64,000 nucleotides of DNA from Musa acuminata AAA Group (Eukaryota > Streptophyta > Magnoliopsida > Zingiberales > Musaceae). The notes beneath the pieces were generated by a model. That model worked only from the letters and a program-made list of their open reading frames with translations. It did not search any database and had not been told where the DNA came from. Both the position numbers and the translations under genes were made by a program. Below are positions 33,797 through 44,372 of this stretch, piece after piece. Position 1 is the stretch's first letter. Each line of letters opens with the position of its first letter. The stretch is taken from assembly GCF_036884655.1 (NCBI RefSeq), contig NC_088356.1, positions 13,342,501 through 13,406,500 of the forward strand, in the 5' to 3' direction.

Positions 33797-34781
33797 AAAT
33801 CATAAACATATATCAAGGAATTTCAAGAAGAATTATTAGGTGATGAGATAAACAGTTCATGAATACAAGGAATTGCATAAAAATCATATCATAAGTGTTT
33901 CGTGTATTCATATTATCACATGAAGCATACAAGATAACAATGCAAAGAATCACAAAAGCACTTTATTTTTGCATAAGAAATATCATTGTATTATGATTTA
34001 TAAATTCTTTCTCTACACATGAATCATAGGAGATATGTATGTGAAACAAATCTTTGCAAAAAATACTATCATCCATATTTCAAGATGGAATTTATAAGCA
34101 GGAATCATTTCATCAAATCCATTTCAGAAAAATATTTTTCATAAGTGTATGAGAAAATCCAATTGTTAGGATACCAATTGTTAAGCGAATCCGAAAATGA
34201 AATTGACACTTTCATGCATTCGGACAAGATTTTGCTATAGATTTTCAAGTTCAATCATGAAGATAAAACATGCTCATGATCATAAAAACACATAATTTCC
34301 AACATGTTATTAAGGCATGTAATAGTGTAAAATCATCATGGCAATTAAGTGATTTGAACATTGAATCAAGAAAGTCTGAAAAATAATCTTAACAAGTTCA
34401 TGCATTCGAGCACATTTTTGCCATAGTTTTTCAAATACACTCATGAAAATAACACATGCTTATCATCATGTATAGCTTAAAATCTCATGCATAAAATTGT
34501 TAATCAAAATATTTAATATTACATCATTATGCATTTCTTCAAATCAAACATGAATTTTTTAATCAAAATCGAGAAATAACAATGGAAATCAACGTAATAC
34601 TCATTATTACTTCTTAACCATGATTTCATATTTTCAATCAAAATCATTTTATTTTTTATCATAAAATATGCAATATTATCATTTTCGAAATTACTTAGCA
34701 TGATCATAATTTTTTTTTTAAAACATGTAATTTTTAAGAAAATTAATTCTAAACTAGAAAAGAAAATACCTCATGAAAGCA
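33797..34781 (-). other. N4 internal AT-rich region
   Basis: Non-coding. 33818-33900 matches N1 around 11565-11640. Two hairpin-forming units like those after the pol stop of E occur at 34190-34224 (sense TCCGAATGCATGAA..TTTTCGGA) and, degenerate, around 34376-34414. This shows that the gag-only family kept post-pol DNA while losing pol itself. Confidence 0.65.
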
Positions 34782-35103
34782 TCAAGTAATTTCAAAATAA
34801 ATTAGGGGGATTTCAATTACCTCATCATTGAAAGCGATTAAGGCGTAGTTTGCCACCTCACTTTTCTTGATTTTCTCCTCGTCTTTGGAGGAGCTCGATT
34901 CATCCCACTTTGTGTTCTTCTTCTTTGGCCTCTTCCTTTGTTCAAGTTTATTGTTTCTTTTAGATTTTTGTTTAATAAACTTATTAAGATTTAGTGTTCG
35001 AAGTTCAAGTTCATCATTGTCCTCATCACTTGAGTCATCGCTCAAGTGGTATTCATTTGTCCGGAGTTCCAAATCCTTCCTGTTCCAAATCCTTCCCCTT
35101 AAT
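34782..35103 (-). pseudogene. N4 Gag, C-terminal third
   Basis: Minus-strand open segment of 96 codons reading ...ELRTNEYHLSDDSSDEDN ... KKKNTKWDESSSSKDEEK ... NDEVIEIPLIYFEIT-stop. The terminus is the hallmark of the gag-only family. The capsid domain and start codon have been lost at the truncation, so it is not a functional gene. Confidence 0.85.
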
Positions 35104-35970
35104 TTTTAAACAATTGTTTTATTATTCCCCTATTTTTACCAATGACAAAGGGGGAGAAAGAATTGCTAATGTGAACATCTCAAAAGAGAAAGATTTGCTA
35201 GCTTGCACAATTCAAGAAGATGCAAAAACATGCTAGCTTGCTCATCTCAAAAGAGAAGCAAAGATTGCTCACTTGCATATTTCAAGAAGCAAAAGTTACT
35301 TTTTTTAACATCTCAAATATTGCTAGCTTGGATATTCTAAAAATAATGCATTACTATCTTGCTAGCTTGTTATCTTGCATTCTTTTTCAAAAACTTGCTA
35401 GCCTTCATACTTCAAAAAGAAGTAATACTTGCTAAATTTCTAGCTTGTATGTTGTAAAATGATGTAAAATTTTACTAGCTTGCGCTTTGCAAAGGAAGAA
35501 AAAAATTACACTTCTCAAAAGAGAAGAAAGAACTTGCTATCTTGAACATCACCAAAAATTGCTAGCTTGCCTATCTTAAGAAGGAAAAATGCAAGCTTGC
35601 AAAATTTGCAATCATGCACATGTTTAAAATTAAATGATGATTTGGTGATTATGTATGTTATAAAGTGATGAAAAAATTTGCTAGCTTGTATGTTATAAAA
35701 CTTGCATATCTTAAAACCTGGCTAGATGTACTTCTCCTTTTTGTTGATGACAAAGAGGGAGAAGTTATGATGACAATCATGTATGGAATGATATATAGAA
35801 ATTTTGATTATGCATAATTTTATTATGACATGTTGCTTGAATTCATGATTAAATTTTCCTTGACTTGAATTCAATTTGAATTCAAGGTTTCTATCAGTAT
35901 GACATATTGATAGGGGGAGTTAAAGTTAACTCCATCATCAATTGGTTGTCATCATCAAAAAGGGGGAGAT
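35104..35970 (+). promoter_or_regulatory. N2 tail: GCTAGC array and 3' module
   Basis: Plus-strand tail of N2. A PPT-like box AATGACAAAGGGGGAGAAAG is at 35141-35160. The GCTAGC-type array is at 35160-35725, with units such as TTGCTAGCTTGCACAATTC. The hairpin box is at 35730-35765 (arms ACTTCTCC and GGAGAAGT, G-rich tract in the 3' arm). The palindrome TATCAGTATGACATATTGATA-type is at 35892-35912. The hairpin GGAGTTAA-AG-TTAACTCC is at 35916-35933. The main polypurine tract AAAAAGGGGGAGA is at 35957-35969. The arms 35938-35960 and 35985-36006 can pair along 22 bp with a single bulge, enclosing tract and LTR start. Confidence 0.78.
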
Positions 35971-36912
35971 TGTTAAATCTTGGATTTTGATGATGAAACC
36001 AATTGATAATATTTATGATCTAATCTGTATTTTGAGTGATGCAGGACTAGCTTCAATTAGGAAAGACAATTAAAGTAGGAAGAATTATGTTGGGCTGGAG
36101 TAGAACATGTCAGAAGATTGGACGTCGAGACGGAGGATTGGTCGACATATCAATAGAAGGTCTCGGGCCATGAGATCAAGCATCGGGCCAAGAAGAATGA
36201 ACATTATACTAAGGAAATCGAAGTTGCAGAGGTTAACTGGCCGATTGGGTAACATGCCACAAGAGAAGATGATGCACCGAATAATCGGACGAGGCGTCGA
36301 TGAACCAATGATATGCTGGATAATATTTGATTAGCTTTGTAATAATTGTCTAGATCGAAGTAGGTTTTAGGCGTAATTGGGTTGGAATTGGGCCAACTCA
36401 ATTAGGGATCAATTGGGCCTAAGTTTAGACTATGTTGGGCCAAGTGAAAAGCCTAAACAATGACCCAACATGTGGAACCGTCATGGCATAATCTCCGAGA
36501 TTGTTTTAGGCAGTGGTACTGCCAGTCCAGGTAGTGGTATCGCCCAGACACAGTCTCCGAGAGACTATCAAGTGGTGGTACTGCTAGACTGGATGGTGGT
36601 ACCACCCAGTGGTAGAGTGTCAGGTGGTGGTACCGCTAGTCTAGGCGAAAGTACCGCCTAATGTCAGTGTTGCAGGCGATGGTACCACCCAACACATGCG
36701 ATGGCACTATCAGTACCTTGAAAACCAGGGATGAGACACTTTTAGGCTCCAAGTTTGAATCCACTTGAGGCCTATAAATACCTCTCTCATCCTTGGTTAA
36801 CAAATACAATAATTAGAGCAAAAAGGTAGAAAAACACTGTCATAATTTTGTGAGAACTCCTCTCAAGCTCTAAGTGTTAGTGTGGTTTAAAAGAGGAGTA
36901 AGTGGGGGTGTA
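35971..36912 (+). repeat. N2 3' LTR, first part
   Basis: Starts TGTTAAATCTTGG right after the polypurine tract. The GGTGGTACC palindrome cluster is at 36510-36710 and the TATA site is at about 36774-36780. It is interrupted by element S at 36912 (target GTGTA). Confidence 0.9.
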
Positions 36913-38384
36913 TGATAGCAGATAAGATTTCCCTAACTATATGAGTAAATCTCTCTACTCTAATAAGATTTCCCTAACTGTATTAGGAAATCTCTCTACT
37001 CTATTGAGGGAAATCCTCCTTCTTAATATGTATAAATAGGGGGAGAATAGCTTTAATGTAATACAGCTTCTTTAATAATTCTTCTTGTCTTCTATTCTTT
37101 CCAACATGGTATCAAAGCAAGTGAGAAGAGCGAGGCTCCATGGCCATCGAAGCCGGCCATTCACCACATCCCTTGCCTTTGTAGAGCAGAGAAGAGGGGA
37201 ACTCTTTCCCGTCAGACTCCCCTCTTCGTTTGTTGTACCGTTGTCCGCTGTACAGCGCATGACACCTTCGTTGCTACCCCAGCCACTATCATGACCACAC
37301 CCAGCCTCGCCATCAGGTGCGGCCACAACAATGAGGGCCTATTTTGGTGCGGCTGGCTTCTCGCCCTCGGTAGTGGATCCCTCTCCAACCCTTGTCTACT
37401 CCTTCCCTCTTCTCCTCCATATGGCCTTCTTCTTCATCGGCGTCGCCTGCACCGACCCCAGGCTCGGGTTGTCTATCATCGTAGCATCATCTTCATCAGG
37501 CTATGATCTGTATCAATCGCAGCCCGCTGCCTCGCTGTCAACTGTTGATCGTTAGCTCCTACTAAGAGCTAATCGCTGTAGATTTCTCTACCAAATCGCT
37601 GCATATTTCTCCACCAAATCACTGTAGATTCCTCTTACTGCAGCTTCCTCCTCTACTATAGCATCATTGCAGCTTCCTCCTCTGTGGCACCTTTGCTACA
37701 GCAACCTCCTCTACTGCAGCTTCTTCCTCTACTGTAGCATCACTACATCATCGCTGCAGCTTTCTCCTCTGCTGTAGCATCGCTGTAGCAGCCTCCTCTA
37801 CTGCAGCATCATTGCAGTTTCCTCCTCTACTGCAGCATTGCTGCAGCTTTCTCCTCTGCTATAGCTTCCTCCTCTTCTGTAGCATCACTACAGCTACCTC
37901 CTCTACTATAGCTTTCTCCTTTGTTGTAGCTACCTCCTCTACTGCAGCTTCCTCCTCTACTATAGCATCACTGTAGCATCGCTACAACTTTCTCCTCTGT
38001 TGCAGCTTTTGCAGCAGCTGCAACTTTCACAATAGCCATAGCTGCTGCAACCATAGCTACCATCGTCGTAGCCACAACAGTGGCATCGATCTACTCTTGC
38101 TCTACTCACGAAGCCTCTCACTCATAAAGTATTTGCTTTCCATCGATCCAAGATTGGTATCCTTGATAGGGGCACTATCTTGCAGGGGCATGATAGTAGA
38201 TAAGATTTTCCTAATTATATGAGTAAATCTCTCTACTCTGATAAGATTTCCCTAACTATATGAGGAAATCTCTCTACTCTGTTAAGGGAAATCCTCCCTC
38301 TTAATCTATATAAATAGGGGGAGAATAGCTTCAATGTAAAACAGCTTCTTCAAAAATTCTTCTTGTCTTCTATTCTTTCCAACA
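36913..38384 (+). mobile_element. S, small non-autonomous LTR element (1.47 kb)
   Basis: Two 194-bp LTRs (36913-37106 and 38191-38384, TGATAG...CCAACA) flank about 1.08 kb without any gag or pol. The primer site TGGTATCAAAGC (37107-37118) directly abuts the LTR. The flank is GTGTA at 36908-36912 against TTGTA at 38385-38389, one mismatch. By eye the LTRs differ at about 15 of 194 sites, so it is old. Each LTR contains a tandem duplication of a roughly 44-bp unit (AAGATTTCCCTAACTATATG) and a TATAAATAGGGGGAG site. It is a TRIM/LARD-like passenger that must be mobilised in trans. The plus orientation follows the primer site. Confidence 0.9.
37565..38065. repeat. GCAGCTTCCTCCTCT minisatellite in S
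   Basis: About 500 bp made of irregular 18-36 bp units built on CTGCAGC / TGTAGCATC and TTCCTCCTCTACTGCAGC. More than twenty unit starts can be counted. Some frames read Ala/Ser/Thr-rich peptide, but stops occur in all frames over the full length. Likely replication-slippage expansion. Confidence 0.8.
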
Positions 38385-38389
38385 TTGTA

Positions 38390-38761
38390 AAGGTTCTCTT
38401 CTGAACCTATCAAAAGGAGAATCAAGTGTAAAAGGGTAGTTGATCTTTGTCCGTTGAAAGAAGATCGGTAGTGGAAGCCAATGGCCTCGAGTGAAGAGGA
38501 ATCAGGAGTGAATGTAAGTCATGATGATCGATCCACTATAAATCAATTTGCATTTCTGTTTTACTATTTACCTTTATTGCAATCTACTTTACTTTGCAAA
38601 CTGATTTCTTACTCTCACTATGCTCTCAAATTCTTTCAAGTTATCATCTTCCGAGATCGGTTTTAGTCAAAACGAAGATTTTTCAAAACCAACATTTTCA
38701 TCCACTACACTAATTCACACCCACCCCCCCTCCCCTTCTTAGTGCCAACTCGATCCTAACA
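38390..38761 (+). repeat. N2 3' LTR, last part
   Basis: Continuation after element S, from AAGGTTCTCTTCTGAACC to the terminus CCTAACA at 38755-38761, with an interrupted C-run near 38719-38737. It aligns with 15247-15609. The bases after it (CGTTC) would be the target duplicate of N2; its partner is outside the window or lost. Confidence 0.9.
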
Positions 38762-39260
38762 CGTTCTCCCCAGGTAATACTTCTAACATGATGCATGCGA
38801 TTTTTTGGTTTTGTGATTTTCTCGCGCACCAATCGTCACATAATGACTAAGTACTTGACTTTGGGAAATCTAGTTTTGTTTTTGTTTTACGCTGCGCATG
38901 AGATACCGATCCATGATTTCCCAATGGTAGAATCAGGGCCAGGTTCGTCATGCGATGGTTGGCTTATAAACTGCACGTGTTATGTTTAATCGCGTAGAAT
39001 TATTTTATGCATTCTTACTACATTTGACATAGTTTTTGGATCTGAAAGATGCTTCATTTTGTTGTCTTTAGAGCAGTTCTTCAATGTCAAATGTGTTGAT
39101 GTAAATGAAGGAAACTGGGGCAACAATTGTTGCTGCCTAGTGGATCGACCAGAGGAGGTGCACGCGCAAGAGTTACAGAGGAGCCACTTGTCCGTCGAGG
39201 CAATGACTGTGAGCGAGCCGTCTATGGCAAAGGCAGCACTTGCATTCAAGGCGCTCATGG
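38762..39260 (+). other. Possible host gene fragment: exon end, short intron, exon
   Basis: Immediately after N2 the sequence reads CGTTCTCCCCAG then GTAATACTTC. About 300 bp later TTTTGTTGTCTTTAG precedes AGCAGTTCTTC (splice acceptor near 39071). Joining 38762-38773 to 39072 onward keeps one frame open (FSPEQFFNVKCVDVNEG ... AALAFKALM) for about 200 bases after the acceptor. The base composition of this stretch differs from the retrotransposons. I do not recognise the protein. It could equally be an unrelated repeat with a chance ORF. An ORF on the opposite strand (38986-39258) is a competing reading. Confidence 0.3.
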
Positions 39261-39720
39261 GCAGGCGACTTGTAGGCTACATGCAGGCTACCCACATACG
39301 TGCAGGCCACACGCAGGCCTGGACAACATCTGCTGGCTGTCGTCAACCCACATGGTGGCACATGTGAGGTAGTATGCCTGTAGGCAGGCCACTTGTGGGC
39401 AAGGTAGCGCTAGTTGGTGGCTGCTAGCCTATGGGCAGGCCGCTTCTGGGCAAGGCGGCGCTAGTTGGTGCCCGCGAGTTGGCTGCCTTGTGTGCGACAG
39501 TCGCCTGCATGCAAGGCTACAACTGCTCGTGTGCAAGGCAGCAGCTGCCCCTAAGCAAGGCCATGTCGCAAGGGTGATTGCCCTTGCGCGAGGCGACCGC
39601 GCAAGGCAGCAGCCGCCTACTGCATGGTGGCACCACACTACATCCTACCAAGCGGCAGCCACAAAGGTTGCGGCTATCGCAAAAAAGGCAACAGGACTAT
39701 TTGAGGCAAAAAGGATAATT
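39260..39720. repeat. GC-rich degenerate repeat block
   Basis: Reiterated GCAGGC, GGCAAGG and AGGCAGCAG words. A unit of about 43 bp, GGGCAAGGTAGCGCTAGTTG with flanks, occurs at about 39384-39426 and again, diverged, at 39431-39474. Short ORFs on both strands are low-complexity and unsupported. Confidence 0.6.
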
Positions 39721-40961
39721 TTGCCCTTATGAATTTTTAAAATTTTAAATTCTGTCCTTTTACCCTAATTATCAAAATACCCTTTAGAATTCAGAAACTT
39801 CCTTATATGTCCCTAATTTCATAAAATATTAGTTAATTAAAAAATTTAATTAACTATTATTATTTATTTAGTAATCCTATATGTTGATATATACATGTGA
39901 TGTATGATATGGGAAGATGATCATAGACCATGTGATGTGTGTCTGTGATTATTATTATTGGGGCCTACGAGCCTCCATTTTTTCGTTCATTATCGAGCCT
40001 GTGTACTTATAATTATATTGTAATTACACGAAGAGGCGCAACAGAAGCCTGGAGGTGGCAATGGGACCTTTGAGGTCGATTCAAATGATTGCGACGCATG
40101 GAGATGCGTCGAGGTGTCGATAGATCCGACGATGACGAGGTGGATGATCACCAAGCATGGAGATGCAAACATATATCCTGATGTAAATGATCAAACCTAC
40201 TGGCTCGGTCCTGATCATATTAGGTTATGGTCCATGATCAATTGGTGTGTTTGTGCATGTGATTGCTATATATCTACTAGATAAGTATATATATTTGTAT
40301 GCGATGTAAATATATATTAAATATGTATGTATATAACACGTCATATTATAAGACCGGATCTAAATCCCCTCCTACGATAATATTAAGTAGGTAAGCATGA
40401 GGCAATTAGATTGACCCACGTGGCCTTCTATCGTTATAGGAAGAAATCGAATCACGACGTAGGTTGAGTTGGTCAAGTCCCTCGAGGCTCGCCTATATTG
40501 TGATTCAAGATCTTGCCTATGATATAGAGATGTCACTAGTGACCTGAGGACATGGTATACTTGGTCGAGTCTCTCAAAAGCATATCATTGAATCAGATTC
40601 ATCTTGTAACAATAATGATGACTTAACTAGATGTCATAGTTGGTCGAGTCCCTCGAGACTATAATGGTTCAAAGGCCAAATAGAACGAAAATCACAAAGA
40701 GTTATGCTTGGTAAGAGTTGCCTACATTTTTGGGCTTAGTGTGATTGTTTGAGTCCCTCGAGATTACACTAAGACATCGATTGGATCTCGATCCATACTA
40801 GAAGTCTATCAAAGACTTCCTTTCAAGTTCTTAGGGTGTCGCGTGACTCACTAAAAAAATAGTGGGAGCACGTCAAGATAGAAGTCCATACCTTGATTGT
40901 TTATTTTTCTACAAAATCTATATGTTATTTATTTATGCTACATCTCCTGTTTGTCGAAAAT
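39721..40961 (+). repeat. Probable LTR/leader of copia element C
   Basis: AT-rich start (39721-39900), then a segment with repeated phrases of the type GGTCGAGTCCCTCGAGACTA (about 40478, 40562, 40641, 40747). This is followed by TAGTGGGAGCACGTCAAGAT about 90 bp before the ATG of C. The second LTR of C is not in the window, so the boundaries of LTR and leader cannot be fixed. Nothing else is recognised here. Confidence 0.5.
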
Positions 40962-43048
40962 ATGTCGTCAAAAGACCCTCTATGTGGCATACTTGATACC
41001 AACTACCTCACTGGTCCGAACTATGCAGATTGGCTCCATAACCTGAGAATAGATCTCATAGCAGAAAAAATTGTATATGTCCTGGATACAGTCATACTAA
41101 AGCCCGAGGCACAAGCACTTTAGGAAGAGTTTACCTGATATGAGAAGTATATAGATGATTCCGCTCTCGCTCAATGTTACATATTGGCCTCTATGACTCC
41201 TGAGTTATAAAGACATCATGAAAACATGATTGCTAGATCCATACTCCTATATCTCCACAAACTATTTAAGGAGTAGGGAAAAACTCAAAGATATGAGATA
41301 TCTAAGTGACTTTTTCGTGCTAGTATGACTGAGGGGGCATCAGTTTAGAACCATGTCCTAAAGATGATAGAGTGGATTGAGAAACTCATAGGTATAGTAA
41401 TTATCCTAGATGATAACCTATGTATTGATCTTAAACTGCAGTCCCTTATGAAGGGCAAGGGCAAACGGGGTAAGGCAAATGCTGCCAAGATTGACGGTAA
41501 GGGACAAAGGCTAGTGCTTCCTTGTAGTAAAGATGGGCTGCAATGAGTACCTTGTAGAAAAGGTAAAATGGAAGCTTGGAGAAGCTTTAGGTACTTCATT
41601 GATGTGAGTACATCCAAGATGAAGCAAGATGAGGTGAACAATGTATACCTATGGCACTGTAGGCTTAGGTCACATCCATGAAGGAAGGATTCAAAAGTTA
41701 CTGAGTGATGGATACTTAGATCCATTCGACTATGAGTTATATGCAACTTGCAAGCCTTGCCTTTGTGGAAAACTAACCAACTCTCTATTTAGTGGAACTA
41801 GATAGAGAGCCACTAAGTTGCTAGAACTCATACATAACGATGTATGTGGTCACATGTTAACTCAGGCAATAGGTGGTTACTCCTGCTTTATTACTTTCAT
41901 TGACAATTTCTCTAAGTACGGACATGTATACTTAATGAAGTACAAGTCTGAAGCCTTCAAAAAATTCAAGGAGTATAAAAATGAAGTAGAAAACTAGACC
42001 GGAAAGAATATTAAGACTCTTTGATCAAATCAAGGAGACGAGCACTTGAGTATAGAGTTCACCGAGTTCCTTAAGTACTATGGGATTCTATCCCAATGGA
42101 CACCTCCTTATACACCATAGCTCAATGATATATTAGATAGGAGGAATCGTATACTATTAGATATGGTATGGTCCATGATGAGTTTTGTTGACCAACCCAT
42201 CTCATTTTGAGGATATGTTCCGGAGACCGCAACTTACCTTCTGAATAGAGTTTAATCTAAATCGGTAGTGTTTATACTATATGAGATATGGAAAGGGAAG
42301 AAGCCTCATCTTAAGGTTGTTAAGAATTGGGGCTGCCCTGCCTACATTAAAGGACACGACTCCGATATGTTAGAATTAAGGACAGAATGGTGCAAGTTCA
42401 TGGGATACCCCCAGGAAACTTGTGGGTATTATTTCTATCACCCTGAGGACCAAAAGGTCTTTGTTGTTAAGAGAGTAGTATTCCTTGAGAAGGAACATAT
42501 AGAGAGATGAGCATGGTCAATGAACCTAGCTCAGGCACCATTCCGGAGATTGAGTCTATTCAGGTACTTGACACACAAGTTCCAACTTTGTGCAGGTCTA
42601 GTAGAGTGTCACACCCTATAGAGAGATATGTTAGACATATCAATGGAGAGGATACTCAGGATATTGATCCTCAGACCTACAAGGAGATTATTATGATTAT
42701 AAATTTCGAGAAGTGGCAAGAAGCTATGAATTCTAAGATGGAATCTATATACTCTAATAAGGTTTGGATCCTTGTTGATGCACCTAAGGGTATCATACCC
42801 ATTGGCTGCAAATAGATCTTCAAGATGAAGATCAAAGTAGATGGAAAGGTGGAGACGCATAAGGTAAGGCTAGTGGCTAAGGGGTATCGTCAAAGGCAAG
42901 GTGTTGACTAAGACGAAACCTTCACACTCGTAGCTATGCTGAAATCTATCTGAATTATGTTAATTATTGTAGCACATTATGACTATAAGATCTGGCAGAT
43001 GGATGTAAAAATTATATTTCTCAATGGCAACCTTGAGGAGGTGTATAT
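40962..43048 (+). pseudogene. Element C, copia Gag-Pol remnant
   Basis: Starts MSSKDPLCGILDTNYLTGPN at 40962 (copia-type Gag, a different family from the Sireviruses). It continues through scattered frames: Gag to about 41430, an integrase zinc-binding scrap near 41650-41760, integrase core scraps to about 42110, the post-integrase segment (WGCPAYIKGHDSDML ... GYYFYHPEDQKVF) open at 42268-42510, and the start of RT (WQEAMNSKMESIYSN ... LVAKGYRQRQGVD ... KIWQMDVKIIFLNGNLEEVYI) to 43048. Many stops and shifts are present. It is cut by N5 next to TATAT (43044-43048). The rest of RT and RNase H are not in the window. Confidence 0.82.
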
Positions 43049-44372
43049 TGTTAGGATCGAAATCAGCACTAAGAGGGGGGATGAATTAGTGCTATCGGAA
43101 AGGTTTAACGATTTAGAAAAATCATTTTGATAAAGCCCGTATTGAAAATGATATCGAAAGTGTGCTTCACTTGAAGTAAGTGTACTAAGCAATTAAAATA
43201 GAGAATAATAGTAATAAAGAACAAAAAGAGAGTGCACACCAAATTTATAGTAGTTTGGTCATCATGACCTACGTCCACTCTCGATTCCTCCTCCGTCGAG
43301 GCCATTGGCTTCCAATATCGATCAACTATCATTTTACAACCCTTTTCTCCTTTTTACAGGTTTAGGAGATAACCTTTATAAGCCACTCACGCCTTTCTTA
43401 AACCAAAATCAATACTTAGAGCTAGAGGAGAGGAATTCTCATAAGATTACAATAGCATTTCCCCCAATTTTGTTCTTAGTTCATATGTTAACCGAGTAGG
43501 AATGAGTGGGGTATTTATAGGTGCCAAATGGATTCAAATTTGGAGCCAAACTGGTCTCATCCCGGGTTTTTAGGGTATTGGCGGTACCACCACTAATACT
43601 GGGCAGTACCATCGCTTGCCAGATTGACAACTAGCGGTACCACCGCTTGTTAGTCTGACACTAAGCAATACCACTACCTAATCTGATACTAACACTAGGC
43701 AGTGCCACCACTCAATTTGACGGTATCACCGCCAAACATGGTCAGGGAGACTATGTCTCGACGGTACCACTACCTAGTCTAATGATGCCACCACCTGATA
43801 TAGTATGGGAGACTATGTCTGGGTGGTACACTGCCTAGTCTGGCGGTGCCACCGCTTGGCTCATTTATGGGTGACCGAATGAGCCTTCCACTTGGCTGAA
43901 AACAGCCCCAACTCAGGCTAATTGGCCCATAATTGAGTTGGTATTGTTTTACCTTAAAACCAACTCAATTAGACCTAAACTAACTCGATCTAGACACGAT
44001 TACAAGCATGAGTCTTATGTTGTCCGGCATGTCATTAGTTCATCCGACACTCCGTTTGATCCTTCGGCTCATCGTCCTCTCCTTCGGCGTATTACCCAAT
44101 TGGCATGTTGACTCCCGCAACTTCGGATCTCCTTAGCGCAATGTCCGATCCTTTAGCATGATGCCCAAACTCATGGCACGAAGTCCTTTCGATATGTTGA
44201 CTATTCCTTTGGCTCGACATCCAATCTTTTGACATGCTCCAGCCCAACGTCTGATTCTTCTTGTTTTAATCGAATTGTCTTTCCTTGATCGAGGTTAGTC
44301 CTAAGTCACTCAAATATATATTAGATCAAAACTTCATCAATTGATTTCATCATCAAAATTTGACATTCAACA
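43049..44372 (-). repeat. N5 3' LTR
   Basis: 1324-bp minus-strand LTR, TGTTAGGATCGAAATC to ATTCAACA. GGTACC/GGTGCC motif cluster at 43575-43860 and sense TATA site at about 43512-43518. The G-run near its U5 end is short (6 G). It is inserted in element C. Confidence 0.9.

Larger units (their letters stand above)
31695..35103 (-). mobile_element. N4, truncated gag-only Sirevirus
   Basis: Minus-strand copy inserted in the tail of N2. It has a 3' LTR of about 2.1 kb (31695 to about 33796), shortened AT-rich internal DNA and the last third of gag. The 5' half of gag, primer site and 5' LTR are missing at the junction near 35103. Its LTR is of the long type with acgtaaa/gcgcaaactg units, closest to that of E. 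The 3' module is lost where the LTR joins internal DNA (around 33796-33817). Confidence 0.8.

Noticed and set aside
38986..39258. 90-codon minus-strand ORF beside N2 as a separate gene
   Set aside because: It overlaps the better-supported spliced plus-strand reading, and neither frame is recognised. Kept only as a competing interpretation.
41364..41546. Lys/Gly-rich 60-codon ORF as a small host gene
   Set aside because: It falls in the Gag-to-integrase part of the decayed copia element C and follows its order of domains.
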